From positions 1 through 64,000 of the forward strand of contig NZ_FNNE01000010.1 of the NCBI RefSeq assembly GCF_900106945.1: a stretch of 64,000 bases of DNA, in the 5' to 3' direction. The DNA comes from Marinobacter mobilis (lineage in GTDB: Bacteria; Pseudomonadota; Gammaproteobacteria; Pseudomonadales; Oleiphilaceae). This document shows positions 16,326-25,741 of the stretch, piece by piece; position 1 is the stretch's first letter, and each line of letters starts with the position of its first letter. The notes under the pieces were generated by a model. It saw only the letters and a program-made list of their open reading frames with translations. It ran no database searches and was not told the DNA's origin. A program made the position numbers and the translations under genes.

Positions 16326-18803
16326 ATGACACACTCATTCCATCCCTGTTTCAAGGCATGGCTGCTAAGCAGTGCCGTGGTTCTCAGTGGCTGTGGCGGC
16401 GGCGATTCGAATACCGCGGACAGTCCCGGCGATTCACCTTCAGCGCGCACCCCCCAGGAAACCACCACAGGTGTTGTCTCCGGTGACGTCGTCCAGGCCA
16501 CCGCAGCCCCTAATCGTTACCAGTTTGCCAACGGCTGCTATCAGCTCCAGCAGGGTGACTACTTCCTCGGAAACTCGCCGGCAAGCGATCAGTACACCGT
16601 CACCACCGACCCGGCTCAGGCCGCCGGTTTTTACTTCCAGGCCACCGCGCTTGGGCGTTACCTGCTGCTCTCAGATTACCAGCGAGCCCCCGGTGAGCAA
16701 GGCAACAAAGCCTTACTGGGCATCAGTGACCCCGCCGGGGAATTTCTCGACGATACCGGTAACTTCATCGGTGAGCTCAGCTACCTGGTGGCGGGACTCG
16801 GCGATATGGCCAACTTTGCCCTCGACCCGATCTCCCCGCTCGGCGATGTGGTGCGGGATCTTGGTGAAAGCCTTGAATTGACCGGTGATCGCCTCGGCGA
16901 TGTCAACGTCAACCCGGCCTTGGGACTGGTCACAGAAGCCAGCGATCTGGCGGTCTGGGAATTGCTGCCAGCCGAGGGTGATCGTTTCCGGCTGTCTTCG
17001 CTGGTGACCGGCCTGCTGCTGACCGCGTCTGACCAGGGGCTTGGCCTGGCATCGCCTTCCCTCGCTGGAAACATCAGCGAATTCCAGCTGATTCCGGCCA
17101 GTGACTGCCCCAGCTATCCGGAAGCGGAACTCAGCGCCTCTGTGCCCGGCAAGGCCCCGGCGATCTATCTGAAAGAAGTCGACCGCTTCCGCGGCATTCC
17201 CGGCATCGACAATAACGATGTCTATGGTTTTGTGGATGCCCACAGTCACATTACCGCCTATGAGTTCATCGGCGGCCGCGTCAATTACGGCGACCCGTTC
17301 CATAAGTTCGGTGTTGATCACGCCCTCGATGATTGTGCCGTCAACCACGGACCCGAGGGCATGACCGGCATTGTCGAACATGTCACCAGCACCCTCGGCC
17401 CCCATGAGACTGAAGGCTGGCCGACCTTCAATTACTGGCCCCGCAATAATTCCCTGCAACACCACCAGAGCTACTACCGCTGGATTGAACGCGCCCACCT
17501 CGCGGGCATGAAGATCCTGGTTAACCACCTCGTTCACAACGAAGTGCTGTGCCAGCTCAATCCGCAGAAACAGAACGACTGCGACACCATGCCCGCACTG
17601 GAACTGCAAGCCCAGCGTATGCACGAGATGCAGGATTACATCGACGCCCAGCATGGCGGACCGGGACGGGGTTGGTTCCGTCTGGTGACCAGCCCGGCTC
17701 AGGCCCGCGAGGTCATTGCCGATGGCAAGCTGGCGGTTGTGCTTGGCGTGGAAACGTCCAAGGTATTCAACTGCGGCGAATTCCAGGGTGTGGCCGAGTG
17801 TACCCGGGAGCAGATCACCGAGCGCCTGGACCGCCTCTATGGCATGGGGGTACGCAACCTGTTCCCGGTGCACAAATTCGATAACGCCTTCGGCGGCCAC
17901 CTCCCGGACCTGAGCGAAGGCGTGGGGATTGGTCCGGTACTGTATGCCGGTAATCTGGCGGAAACCGGTCACCCTGTCGAGTTCGAGACGTGCCCCGAAG
18001 GCGCCGAGGAATACACCGGTCTGGAGCCCGACCAGAATCCGGCGCCACTGGGCCCTCTGGGGCTGATGGAACAGTTGCTGTTCCAGCTCGACTATCTGGG
18101 CGACCGTTTCCCGGAAAGCCCGGAAGAGTTCGCCGACTATGACCCGAGGGCCGGCACTGACGACCTGTGCAACCGGCGGGGTCTGAGTGATATCGGCGAA
18201 TTCCTGATCCAGGAACTGATGCGCCGGGGCATGATGATCGAAACCGATCATATCAGCCGCAAGGCCGCCGCCCGCATCCTCCAGCTGACCGCCGACCAGG
18301 GTTACCCGGTCATCAATAGCCATGGTGGCTGGGGTGGCACCGAGCGTTTGCGTGACCAGATCGCCGCCCAGGGCGGAATCAACAGCTCCTTCGCCAGCAC
18401 CCGCGATCACTGGGTTCAGCAACTGCTGAGAGACGGCGGACGGCCCCGCGACGATCTCTTCAAGGTAGGCCCCTTCGGTGGCGCCGCCATGGCCTCGGAT
18501 GTCAACGGCATTGCCGCCCTGGCCGGCAACCCGGGTAGCCCGGAGCAGGCGGATGAACTGTATCCGTTCACCTCAGTGGATGGCCGTGTGGTGTTTGAGG
18601 CCCAACGTACCGGCGACCGTGAATTCACACTCTACGATGGCCGCGGCGTCGCCCATTACGGGCTGTATCCGGACCAGATCGAAGACATGATGCGCTTCAG
18701 CGAGAGCTCCCGCGAACAGGTGAACGAGGCGGTGAATCAGCTGTTCACCTCTGCCGAAGCGTACTTGCGTATGTGGGAACGGGCCGAACGGGCCGCACGC
18801 TGA
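16326..18803 (+). CDS. Large lipoprotein with M19-like (renal dipeptidase / amidohydrolase) domain
   Basis: 825 residues. The signal peptide ends in the lipobox LSGC, with Cys at about residue 23, so it should be a lipoprotein. Residues 30-280 form an N-terminal region I do not recognise. From about residue 300 metal-binding motifs appear: FVDAHSHI (about 300), MMIETDHIS (about 638), VINSHGGWGG (about 661) and AMASDVNG (about 720). This order resembles peptidase family M19 with the first motif changed to HSH. The substrate is unknown. A Crp-type site and a leader hairpin precede it. 106 bp downstream lies another lipoprotein gene, a beta-helix/cytochrome fusion, probably co-transcribed. A distant TIM-barrel amidohydrolase is the alternative reading. 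Confidence 0.75.
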   Translation: MTHSFHPCFKAWLLSSAVVLSGCGGGDSNTADSPGDSPSARTPQETTTGVVSGDVVQATAAPNRYQFANGCYQLQQGDYFLGNSPASDQYTVTTDPAQAAGFYFQATALGRYLLLSDYQRAPGEQGNKALLGISDPAGEFLDDTGNFIGELSYLVAGLGDMANFALDPISPLGDVVRDLGESLELTGDRLGDVNVNPALGLVTEASDLAVWELLPAEGDRFRLSSLVTGLLLTASDQGLGLASPSLAGNISEFQLIPASDCPSYPEAELSASVPGKAPAIYLKEVDRFRGIPGIDNNDVYGFVDAHSHITAYEFIGGRVNYGDPFHKFGVDHALDDCAVNHGPEGMTGIVEHVTSTLGPHETEGWPTFNYWPRNNSLQHHQSYYRWIERAHLAGMKILVNHLVHNEVLCQLNPQKQNDCDTMPALELQAQRMHEMQDYIDAQHGGPGRGWFRLVTSPAQAREVIADGKLAVVLGVETSKVFNCGEFQGVAECTREQITERLDRLYGMGVRNLFPVHKFDNAFGGHLPDLSEGVGIGPVLYAGNLAETGHPVEFETCPEGAEEYTGLEPDQNPAPLGPLGLMEQLLFQLDYLGDRFPESPEEFADYDPRAGTDDLCNRRGLSDIGEFLIQELMRRGMMIETDHISRKAAARILQLTADQGYPVINSHGGWGGTERLRDQIAAQGGINSSFASTRDHWVQQLLRDGGRPRDDLFKVGPFGGAAMASDVNGIAALAGNPGSPEQADELYPFTSVDGRVVFEAQRTGDREFTLYDGRGVAHYGLYPDQIEDMMRFSESSREQVNEAVNQLFTSAEAYLRMWERAERAAR

Positions 18804-18824
18804 TGCCAGCTGACCATCCAACCC

Positions 18825-18850
18825 GCCGGAGCCTGCAGCCAGGCTCCGGC
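18825..18850 (+). repeat. Intercistronic perfect hairpin
   Basis: GCCGGAGCCTG-CAGC-CAGGCTCCGGC, an 11-bp perfect GC-rich stem with a tetraloop, between the two lipoprotein genes. No T-run follows, so full termination is unlikely. It may stabilise the upstream mRNA 3' end or attenuate the downstream gene. Confidence 0.55.
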
Positions 18851-18909
18851 AACCCGGGCTGGCGCCCACTCACTCAACAAACACCACACAATAATAAGAG
18901 AGACACTCT

Positions 18910-21894
18910 ATGAAACAGAATCTCACTTCGACGGGTCTGGCGGTGGCTCTGACCACCGCCCTGCTGTCGGGCTGTTCTGGCGGTGGCAGTGATGCCCCGG
19001 CCGCAAGCGACCGTGACAACAACCAGGCGGTCGCGGGTGACCAGACCGCCAAGGGCCCTGTCGACCGCTTTTCCGATGGCCGGATTTTCACCATCAATCC
19101 GGGTACCGGCGCAACCAACGACATGGTCGCCGCAATGATCCAGATGCGCCCCGGCGACGTCATGTCCTTTGGCTGTGGCTTTTTCGAGCTTGACCAGGGC
19201 CTGCTGCTCCAGGCCACCGAGAACATCCGCATCGAGGGATGCGGCAAGGACGAGACCGTTCTCTCGTTCCGCAATAGCGTCAACGTCACAGGCCTGGAAG
19301 CACTTAATGTCCGCGGCATTACCGTCGAGGGCCTGACCATACTCGACTCCCCGGGCGACGCCTTCAAGCTCAAGGGTGTGAAGTGGGGGACCTTGCGGGA
19401 TGTGCGCGCCATCTGGTCCGGCGGCGGCACCCCAATCACCGCCGACAACTACGGTGAACGTCTGCATGTCGCCTGTACCGCGCCCCCCTTTAACGAGGGC
19501 GACCCGGCCGTGGACTACGTGCCCAGTTCCGCCAGTGGCCGATACGGCATCTACCCGGTCGAGTCAGAAAACATTCTGGTGGAAAACTCCGAATCCGTAG
19601 GCGCCTCCGATGCCGGCATCTACGTTGGCCAGACCAACACCGCCATCATCCGCAACAGCCGCGCGGTCTACAACGTCATGGGCTTTGAGATCGAGAATGT
19701 CCAGGGTGGTGAGTACGACAACAACGTGGCCGAGTGCAACACCGGCGGCTTCCTGATCTACGATCTGGAGAACATTACCCAGTACGGTGACACCTCGGTG
19801 ATGCTCAATAACATCGCCAGCAACAACAACACCTACAACTTTGCCCACAGCGGGCTGGTGTCAGCGGTGCCCCGCGGCACCGGTTTCATCACCCTGGGTT
19901 ATGACAACATCGAGATCTTCAACAACGTCTTCGAGGATCACAGTACCGCAGCGGTGATCTATACCAGCTATGAGCTGATCGACGGCAAGGACAAGACCTC
20001 TGACAAGAAGCTCGACCCTTACACCGAGGGTCTTCACATCCATAACAACATTATGCGCAATTCCGGCTACGACCTGCCGCCACCAGACCTTGAAGCGGTC
20101 CTCGATGGCCAGGTGGAAACCGTGCTGCCAACGCTGATCGGCATCAAGAATGCCAGCAATCCCGGCAAAGGTGCGCACATTGTCTGGGACGGTCTGCTGG
20201 ATGACCTCGACGCCGACTGCGGTTACCCACTGGATGCCAATGGCGAGCCGGTGCCGATGGACGAGAACGGCAAACCGATCCACACCAATGCTCACCCCAA
20301 CCCGGCCTGTCATTACAACGCCTACAAGTTCAATGCCATGGCCGAGCGCAAGCTGCCCCAGTGGGGCTCCTGTTTCCACAGCAACGATCTGGGCGCAGAG
20401 AGCCAGCCTTACATGAACTTCCACGGCACCCAGGGTCTGGAACTGGTGCTGGCCGCCGCCGAACAGGATCCCAGCATCCTCAGCCCGGAGGGCATCCAGT
20501 CAATTCTTGAAGGTGCCAGTGGTGCCATGGCCGACACTGATGCGTCGGTTCATGACTGCCAGGCGCGCTTTGGTCAAACCCTGGCCGCCCTGCCGCGGGT
20601 GGTGATTCCGCCCTATGAGCCTAGTGGCGACATCGACCCGGCCCCCTCCGAGGAGTACATCAACCGCCTGTGCGAGCGCAACGTCAGCCCGGGCAGCGTC
20701 AACCGTCGTGCCCTTGAGGTCAACTGCCCGCGTCTGGACCAGTACAACCTGTTCGCCGATGCCCAGGATCCGCGCAGCACCCCCAACGAAGGCGGGGTAC
20801 CGTTTGTGCTGAACAGCAAGCTGTTCTCGGACTACTCCACCAAGTATCGGGTGGCCTTCATTCCCCCTGGCACCCGCGCGATCTATTACGACGGTCAGAA
20901 TGGCGGCAACCTCAACGGTGCGCTGCATTTCCCCAACGGCACCGTGATTGCCAAAACCTTCACCTTTACCGATGAAAGCCAGGGCACCGAAGAACTGGTA
21001 GAAACCCGTCTGCTGATCCGCCGGGTCGGCGAAAGCGGCAAGCCGTTCTGGGACGGACTGACCTACATCTGGGAGACCGATGCCAGTGGCAATCTGGTGG
21101 CCAACCTGGCCATGGGCGGTGGCACCCGGGCCGTAAGCTGGCACTACCAGGACAGCAACTCCGGCCGCCTGCTCAGTGGCTCCACAGACCATTACGCCAT
21201 CCCTAACGCCAACCAGTGCATCACCTGCCACAGCAACGACGATGTTGCTTCCGGCAGTGCTCCGATTGGCCCCAAACCCCGCAACCTCAACCGGCCCTAT
21301 TCGCCGGAGTCCAGCTTCATGGGTACTCAGGGGCAAGGCGGTTTCCCCCAGCTCAACCAGCTGCAGTACTGGCAGGACCAGGGGCTGATCACCGGCATGC
21401 CGACTCTCACGATCGACGGCCGGGGTATTGCCACCAACGTTGAGCGTCTGCCCCACTGGAACGTTCCCGGGGATGGTGGTGAGGAGGCCGGCTCAGCAGC
21501 GGATATCGAGCAACGCACACGCGCCTACCTCGAAGTCAACTGTCAGCACTGTCATAACGACCGTGGTGCCGCCTCCAACACCGGCTTCTATCTGGATCAC
21601 TTCCGTCCGGTCAACGCCAGCTACGGCATCTGCAAGAAACCAACGGCGACCGGCGGCGGCTCCTGCGGGCGCCAGCACGTGATCGTGCCGGGTGATCCCG
21701 ATGCCTCGATCGTGTCCTGCCGGGTGGGCAGCGACAATGACCCGCAACGGATGATGCCGCCGATTGGGCGCAGCCTGGCGCACGCTGAGGCACTGGAGTT
21801 GCTGGATAACTGGATCGCCAACGTGGTGACTGAAGACTATGAAAACGGTGATGCCTGCGGTGGCGGCACCATTTTCCAGTCCCTGGCCCAGTAA
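18910..21894 (+). CDS. Lipoprotein fusing a parallel beta-helix domain to a diheme cytochrome c domain
   Basis: 994 residues. The lipobox LLSGC puts the lipidated Cys near residue 22. Residues about 60-400 show the periodic repeats of a right-handed parallel beta-helix (IRIEGCG, LNVRGITVEGLTI, ILVENSESVGASDAGIYVG, AIIRNSRAVYNVMGFEIENVQGG and similar). Residues about 590-985 resemble the SO2930-type diheme cytochrome family: LNSKLFSDYSTKYRVAF, then two c-heme sites, CITCH (about residue 773) and CQHCH (about residue 880). Families of these two kinds are usually described as separate neighbouring genes. Here they are one polypeptide with an intervening domain of about 150 residues. A periplasmic or surface electron-transfer role is inferred. 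A terminator-like hairpin follows. Confidence 0.82.
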   Translation: MKQNLTSTGLAVALTTALLSGCSGGGSDAPAASDRDNNQAVAGDQTAKGPVDRFSDGRIFTINPGTGATNDMVAAMIQMRPGDVMSFGCGFFELDQGLLLQATENIRIEGCGKDETVLSFRNSVNVTGLEALNVRGITVEGLTILDSPGDAFKLKGVKWGTLRDVRAIWSGGGTPITADNYGERLHVACTAPPFNEGDPAVDYVPSSASGRYGIYPVESENILVENSESVGASDAGIYVGQTNTAIIRNSRAVYNVMGFEIENVQGGEYDNNVAECNTGGFLIYDLENITQYGDTSVMLNNIASNNNTYNFAHSGLVSAVPRGTGFITLGYDNIEIFNNVFEDHSTAAVIYTSYELIDGKDKTSDKKLDPYTEGLHIHNNIMRNSGYDLPPPDLEAVLDGQVETVLPTLIGIKNASNPGKGAHIVWDGLLDDLDADCGYPLDANGEPVPMDENGKPIHTNAHPNPACHYNAYKFNAMAERKLPQWGSCFHSNDLGAESQPYMNFHGTQGLELVLAAAEQDPSILSPEGIQSILEGASGAMADTDASVHDCQARFGQTLAALPRVVIPPYEPSGDIDPAPSEEYINRLCERNVSPGSVNRRALEVNCPRLDQYNLFADAQDPRSTPNEGGVPFVLNSKLFSDYSTKYRVAFIPPGTRAIYYDGQNGGNLNGALHFPNGTVIAKTFTFTDESQGTEELVETRLLIRRVGESGKPFWDGLTYIWETDASGNLVANLAMGGGTRAVSWHYQDSNSGRLLSGSTDHYAIPNANQCITCHSNDDVASGSAPIGPKPRNLNRPYSPESSFMGTQGQGGFPQLNQLQYWQDQGLITGMPTLTIDGRGIATNVERLPHWNVPGDGGEEAGSAADIEQRTRAYLEVNCQHCHNDRGAASNTGFYLDHFRPVNASYGICKKPTATGGGSCGRQHVIVPGDPDASIVSCRVGSDNDPQRMMPPIGRSLAHAEALELLDNWIANVVTEDYENGDACGGGTIFQSLAQ

Positions 21895-21920
21895 CTTTCA
21901 CTCCCTTATCCATACCAAGC

Positions 21921-21950
21921 CGGGTCATGGGGAACTATCCCCATGACCCG
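21921..21950 (+). terminator. Probable terminator after the cytochrome-fusion gene
   Basis: CGGGTCATGGGG-AACTAT-CCCCATGACCCG is a perfect 12-bp stem with a 6-nt loop, 27 bp past the stop codon. The tail is CTCCTTCCCT, pyrimidine-rich but with few T's. The stem is strong, so at least transcript end formation is likely. Confidence 0.6.
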
Positions 21951-22076
21951 CTCCTTCCCTACCTCGATCTATCACGCCCTGCCGACGACAATTTCTCAAG
22001 GTATGCCCACATCTGGTAAATTTCAGTGACGCTGGGCTATCATGCAAAACCTAACTAATGTGAACGGATTCTCACT

Positions 22077-23789
22077 TTGAGCCTCAACACCCGGATTCTC
22101 ACGCTGGCATCCATGCTGACCCTTATTGCGGCGCTGGCATCCTGGCTGGCGTACCGGGAACTGTCCCGGGACATCATGGAGCGCTGGGGCCAGGAAGTGG
22201 CCGAGATCCAGGTCCGTTACGACAGTGCCCGCCTGCTGCAATCCCTGGAACGGGAAATCGGGCTGGCCCGCCAGATGGCCGATTCGCTGGCGATCCAGCA
22301 ATGGGCAGACAACCCGGATGACCCGGTCCTGCAGGCAACCGCCATCCGCCAGATGGAAAGCTTCCGCAACAATTTCCGCGACAACAACTATTTTGTCGCC
22401 CTGAGAAAGAACCTCCATTACTACTTCAACAACGCCGACAACGAGTTCGACGGCGACCAGTTCCGTTATCAGCTCGACCCGGCCAAAGCCGAAGACGCCT
22501 GGTTTTTCCGGCTCATTGAAGAGGGCCGCGATTTCCACCTCAACGTCAATCCGGATACCGAGCTGGGGGTTACCAAACTGTGGATTGATGTGCTGATTCG
22601 CGGCAACGGCCGCGATGTGCTTGGCATGGTGGGCACCGGCCTGGATCTGGACGCTTTTCTTCGTGATATCGTCGATGTCGGCAAGGACGGCATCACCACC
22701 CTGTTTGTTGATTTCAATGGCGCCATCCAGCTCTATCGGGACCGCAATTACATCGATTTTGCCAGCATCATCAAGCCGGAAGGTCAGAAGAACACGATCG
22801 ACCTGCTGTTCGAGGCCGAAGACGACAAGCAGAAGATGCTCGGCATGCTGCAGATGCTGAAAAACCGCGGCGGCGAAGAAGGCGCCATCGCCAGCAGTTT
22901 CGTGACCATTGATGGTCGCCGTCACCTTGCGGGTGTTGCCTACCTGCCAGCCATCGGCTGGTTTGAAATCACCCTGCTCGACCTGGACACCCTGATACCG
23001 CCCAGTTTCTTCTGGCCCCTGGTGGCGGTATTTCTGATCACCCTGCTGCTGACTCTGGTGCTGTTTCACGGTCTGGTCAGGCGCTGGGTCCTGAAACCGG
23101 TCGTGGCGCTGGAGCAAGCGGTCAATCAGATCCGGGAAGGCAATTTCGCCCTGCACGAACTGCCCAAACCGGATAATGAAATCGGCCAGCTCAGTGCCCA
23201 TTTTGAAGACATGGCCAGCACCCTCAGGTCGTCTACCGAGAACCTTCAGGAGCAGGTGTCCCAACGTACCGATGAGTTGCACCGCCTGGCCCGGGTCGAT
23301 GCCCTCACAGGCCTGGGCAACCGCCGTGCGCTGGATGAGGCCCTGGCTACCGAACTGGAACGTGCCCGCCGGCAAAACAGTGGCTTTGGCATCCTCTGGC
23401 TTGATGTTGACCAGTTCAAAGCCATTAACGACGAGCGCGGCCACCAGACCGGGGATGCCATCCTCTGCGACGTGGCACACTGGCTGAAGGCCTGCCTGCG
23501 TCCCTACGACATAGCCGGACGCTGGGGCGGCGATGAATTTGTGGTGCTTCTCTCACCCTGTGATCTGCAAACCCTTGAGCACACCGCCCAGCGTATCCGG
23601 GTCAATATTGAGAGCCAGGGCAAGGCTCTGGGCCTGCCGGTCTCGGTCAGTATTGGCGGGCACCTCGCCGGCGCCCATGAAAATCTCGACGACCTGCTGA
23701 AACAGGCCGACCAGGCGCTCTACCAGGCCAAGCAGAATGGGCGCAATCAGGTCCGGATCAGCTCCGAGCAGTCCTCGACCTGCGCCTGA
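22077..23789 (+). CDS. Membrane diguanylate cyclase with periplasmic sensor and HAMP (GGDEF)
   Basis: 570 residues from a TTG start with only a weak upstream CGGA, so the start is uncertain. TM1 lies at residues 5-25, a periplasmic dCache-like sensor at about 30-305, and TM2 at about 308-335 (VAVFLITLLLTLVLFHGLV). HAMP and a short coiled coil follow to about 400, then the GGDEF domain. The active site is RWGGDEFVVLL, and an intact product-inhibition I-site RPYD lies five residues before it. It should make c-di-GMP in response to an unknown periplasmic signal. No linked effector is obvious, but the window has further c-di-GMP proteins. Confidence 0.88.
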   Translation: MSLNTRILTLASMLTLIAALASWLAYRELSRDIMERWGQEVAEIQVRYDSARLLQSLEREIGLARQMADSLAIQQWADNPDDPVLQATAIRQMESFRNNFRDNNYFVALRKNLHYYFNNADNEFDGDQFRYQLDPAKAEDAWFFRLIEEGRDFHLNVNPDTELGVTKLWIDVLIRGNGRDVLGMVGTGLDLDAFLRDIVDVGKDGITTLFVDFNGAIQLYRDRNYIDFASIIKPEGQKNTIDLLFEAEDDKQKMLGMLQMLKNRGGEEGAIASSFVTIDGRRHLAGVAYLPAIGWFEITLLDLDTLIPPSFFWPLVAVFLITLLLTLVLFHGLVRRWVLKPVVALEQAVNQIREGNFALHELPKPDNEIGQLSAHFEDMASTLRSSTENLQEQVSQRTDELHRLARVDALTGLGNRRALDEALATELERARRQNSGFGILWLDVDQFKAINDERGHQTGDAILCDVAHWLKACLRPYDIAGRWGGDEFVVLLSPCDLQTLEHTAQRIRVNIESQGKALGLPVSVSIGGHLAGAHENLDDLLKQADQALYQAKQNGRNQVRISSEQSSTCA

Positions 23790-23847
23790 ACTGCTATATT
23801 GCCGGTACGTTCAATCATTTCCATGCACGATTTAACCGGAGCAAGGC

Positions 23848-25740
23848 ATGCAGGCCGAGCTGATCGAGATCCGCAACCATCTGAGCCAGCACCCACCGTT
23901 CGATGAACTGCCGGAATCGCTGCTGGAGCTGATCGCCAGCAACGTCGAAGTATCCTATGTCCGCGCCGGCACAGCCATCTGCCGCTTTGGCGACCCCAGC
24001 ACGTATCTGTATTACCTGCGCAGCGGCGCAGTGGAGATCTACCGCCGCTCCGGGGAACTCTACAATCGCCTCGAGGAAGGCGAGTTCTTCGGCCAGTTCG
24101 GGCTGATGATGAACAAGACCGTACGCTTTCCCGCCAATGCCCTGGAAGACAGTCTGCTCTATCTGATTCCCGCGGCGGTATTCCAGACCCTGTGGGAAAG
24201 CGACGACAACTTCGCCGATTACGTGGAGATCGAGGACCGCACCCGACTGCGTTCCGCCATTTCGAACCGCGAACAGGGCAACGATCTGATGACCGCCAAG
24301 GTCAGCCGGTTGATCGGTCGGCCGGCGGTGACCGCACCCACCACCGTGCGCCTGCAGGAGGCCGCCCGGATCATGACCGAACAGGGGGTGTCATCCCTGC
24401 TGCTGATGGACGAGAGCCAGTCACCAGCGGTAATGGCGGGCATAGTCACGGACCGTGACCTGCGCACCCGTGCGCTGGTGGACGCACTGCCCTCGGAAAC
24501 CCCGATCCAGGACATCATGTCGAACGAGCTGATCACGATTCGAGCCGACGAGTTTATCTTTGAGGCCATGCTCAGCATGCTCCACAACAACGTCCATCAC
24601 TTACCGGTGGTGGACAAAGGGGAGCCCCGGGGAGTGATATCCCTGAGCGATGTGATCAAGTACGAATCCCAGAACAGCCTCTACCTGGTCAGCAACATCT
24701 ACCACCAGAACTCCGTCAAGGGTCTGAAAAAAGTCAGCAAGGACGTCCACGCCAGCTTTGTCCGCATGGTCAACGAGGACGCCAACTCGCACATTATCGG
24801 CAGTGCCATGGCAGGCATCGGTCGCTCCTTCACCCAGCGCCTGCTCGAGCTTGGCGAAGAGACGCTGGGGCCACCCCCGGTGCCTTACTGTTTCATGGCA
24901 CTGGGCTCCATGGCCCGGGATGAACAACTGGTGGTGACCGACCAGGACAACGCCATGATCCTCGACGACAGTTTTGACCCTGCGCAGCACGACGACTATT
25001 TCCTCGCCCTCGCCAAGTTTGTCAGTGATGGCCTTGCCGACTGCGGCTACAGTTACTGCACCGGTGACATCATGGCCACCAATCCAAAGTGGCGGCAGCC
25101 GCTGCGGGTTTGGAAGGCGTACTTCAGCGACTGGATCGAAAACCCCAAGGCCGAGGCCCTGCTCAACAGCAACATTTTCTTTGATCTGGATGGTATTTAT
25201 GGTGACACCGGGATGGCCGAGGCGCTGAAATCCCTGATCGCCAGCAAGGCCGGCGACAGCCCCCGTTTCCTGGCCTTCCTTGCCCGCAATGCCCTCAACC
25301 GGACACCGCCGCTGGGCTTCTTCCGCACCTTCGTCATGGAACAGGACGGCAAGCAGAACAACACCTTCAACCTCAAGCGACGGGGCACCGCACCGCTGTC
25401 GGACCTGATCCGTATTCATGCCCTGGCGGTAGGCTCCACCGCGCAGAACTCCTTCGAGCGACTGCGGGATATCGGTGCAACACGGTTGTTGCCCGAGGGC
25501 GGTGTCGAGAACCTCCGGGATGCCCTCGAATTCATTGCCATTGTCCGCATCCGCCACCAGGCCCTGGCCATCGAGGATGGCCGCGAGCCCGACAATAACG
25601 TCAGGCCGGAAGACCTGTCGACCTTCGAGCGTAACCACCTCAAAGACGCCTTCCAGGTGGTCAGCAGCGCCCAGAAATTCCTCCGCTTCCGCTACCAGGC
25701 CGGATCGGGACGCCCACGGTCTAATGAGCGGCGGAGCTGA
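23848..25740 (+). CDS. cNMP-binding / CBS / DUF294 putative nucleotidyltransferase
   Basis: 630 residues. The cyclic-nucleotide-binding-like fold spans about 15-130 (ICRFGDPSTYLYYLRSGAVEIYR). Two CBS motifs span about 155-280. The DUF294 nucleotidyltransferase-like domain has GSMARDEQLVVTDQDNAMI at about 352-370, matching the GlnD-type pattern. A DUF294 C-terminal domain runs to about 620. Such proteins are predicted cytoplasmic signalling nucleotidyltransferases with unknown targets. The stop is followed after one base by the ATG of an exonuclease-like gene, a pairing conserved in many proteobacteria. Confidence 0.88.
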   Translation: MQAELIEIRNHLSQHPPFDELPESLLELIASNVEVSYVRAGTAICRFGDPSTYLYYLRSGAVEIYRRSGELYNRLEEGEFFGQFGLMMNKTVRFPANALEDSLLYLIPAAVFQTLWESDDNFADYVEIEDRTRLRSAISNREQGNDLMTAKVSRLIGRPAVTAPTTVRLQEAARIMTEQGVSSLLLMDESQSPAVMAGIVTDRDLRTRALVDALPSETPIQDIMSNELITIRADEFIFEAMLSMLHNNVHHLPVVDKGEPRGVISLSDVIKYESQNSLYLVSNIYHQNSVKGLKKVSKDVHASFVRMVNEDANSHIIGSAMAGIGRSFTQRLLELGEETLGPPPVPYCFMALGSMARDEQLVVTDQDNAMILDDSFDPAQHDDYFLALAKFVSDGLADCGYSYCTGDIMATNPKWRQPLRVWKAYFSDWIENPKAEALLNSNIFFDLDGIYGDTGMAEALKSLIASKAGDSPRFLAFLARNALNRTPPLGFFRTFVMEQDGKQNNTFNLKRRGTAPLSDLIRIHALAVGSTAQNSFERLRDIGATRLLPEGGVENLRDALEFIAIVRIRHQALAIEDGREPDNNVRPEDLSTFERNHLKDAFQVVSSAQKFLRFRYQAGSGRPRSNERRS

Positions 25741-25741
25741 T

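Noticed and set aside
16713..18422. 569-codon minus-strand frame opposite the M19-like gene
   Set aside because: Shadow frame without ribosome-binding site. The plus-strand gene has a signal peptide and metal motifs.
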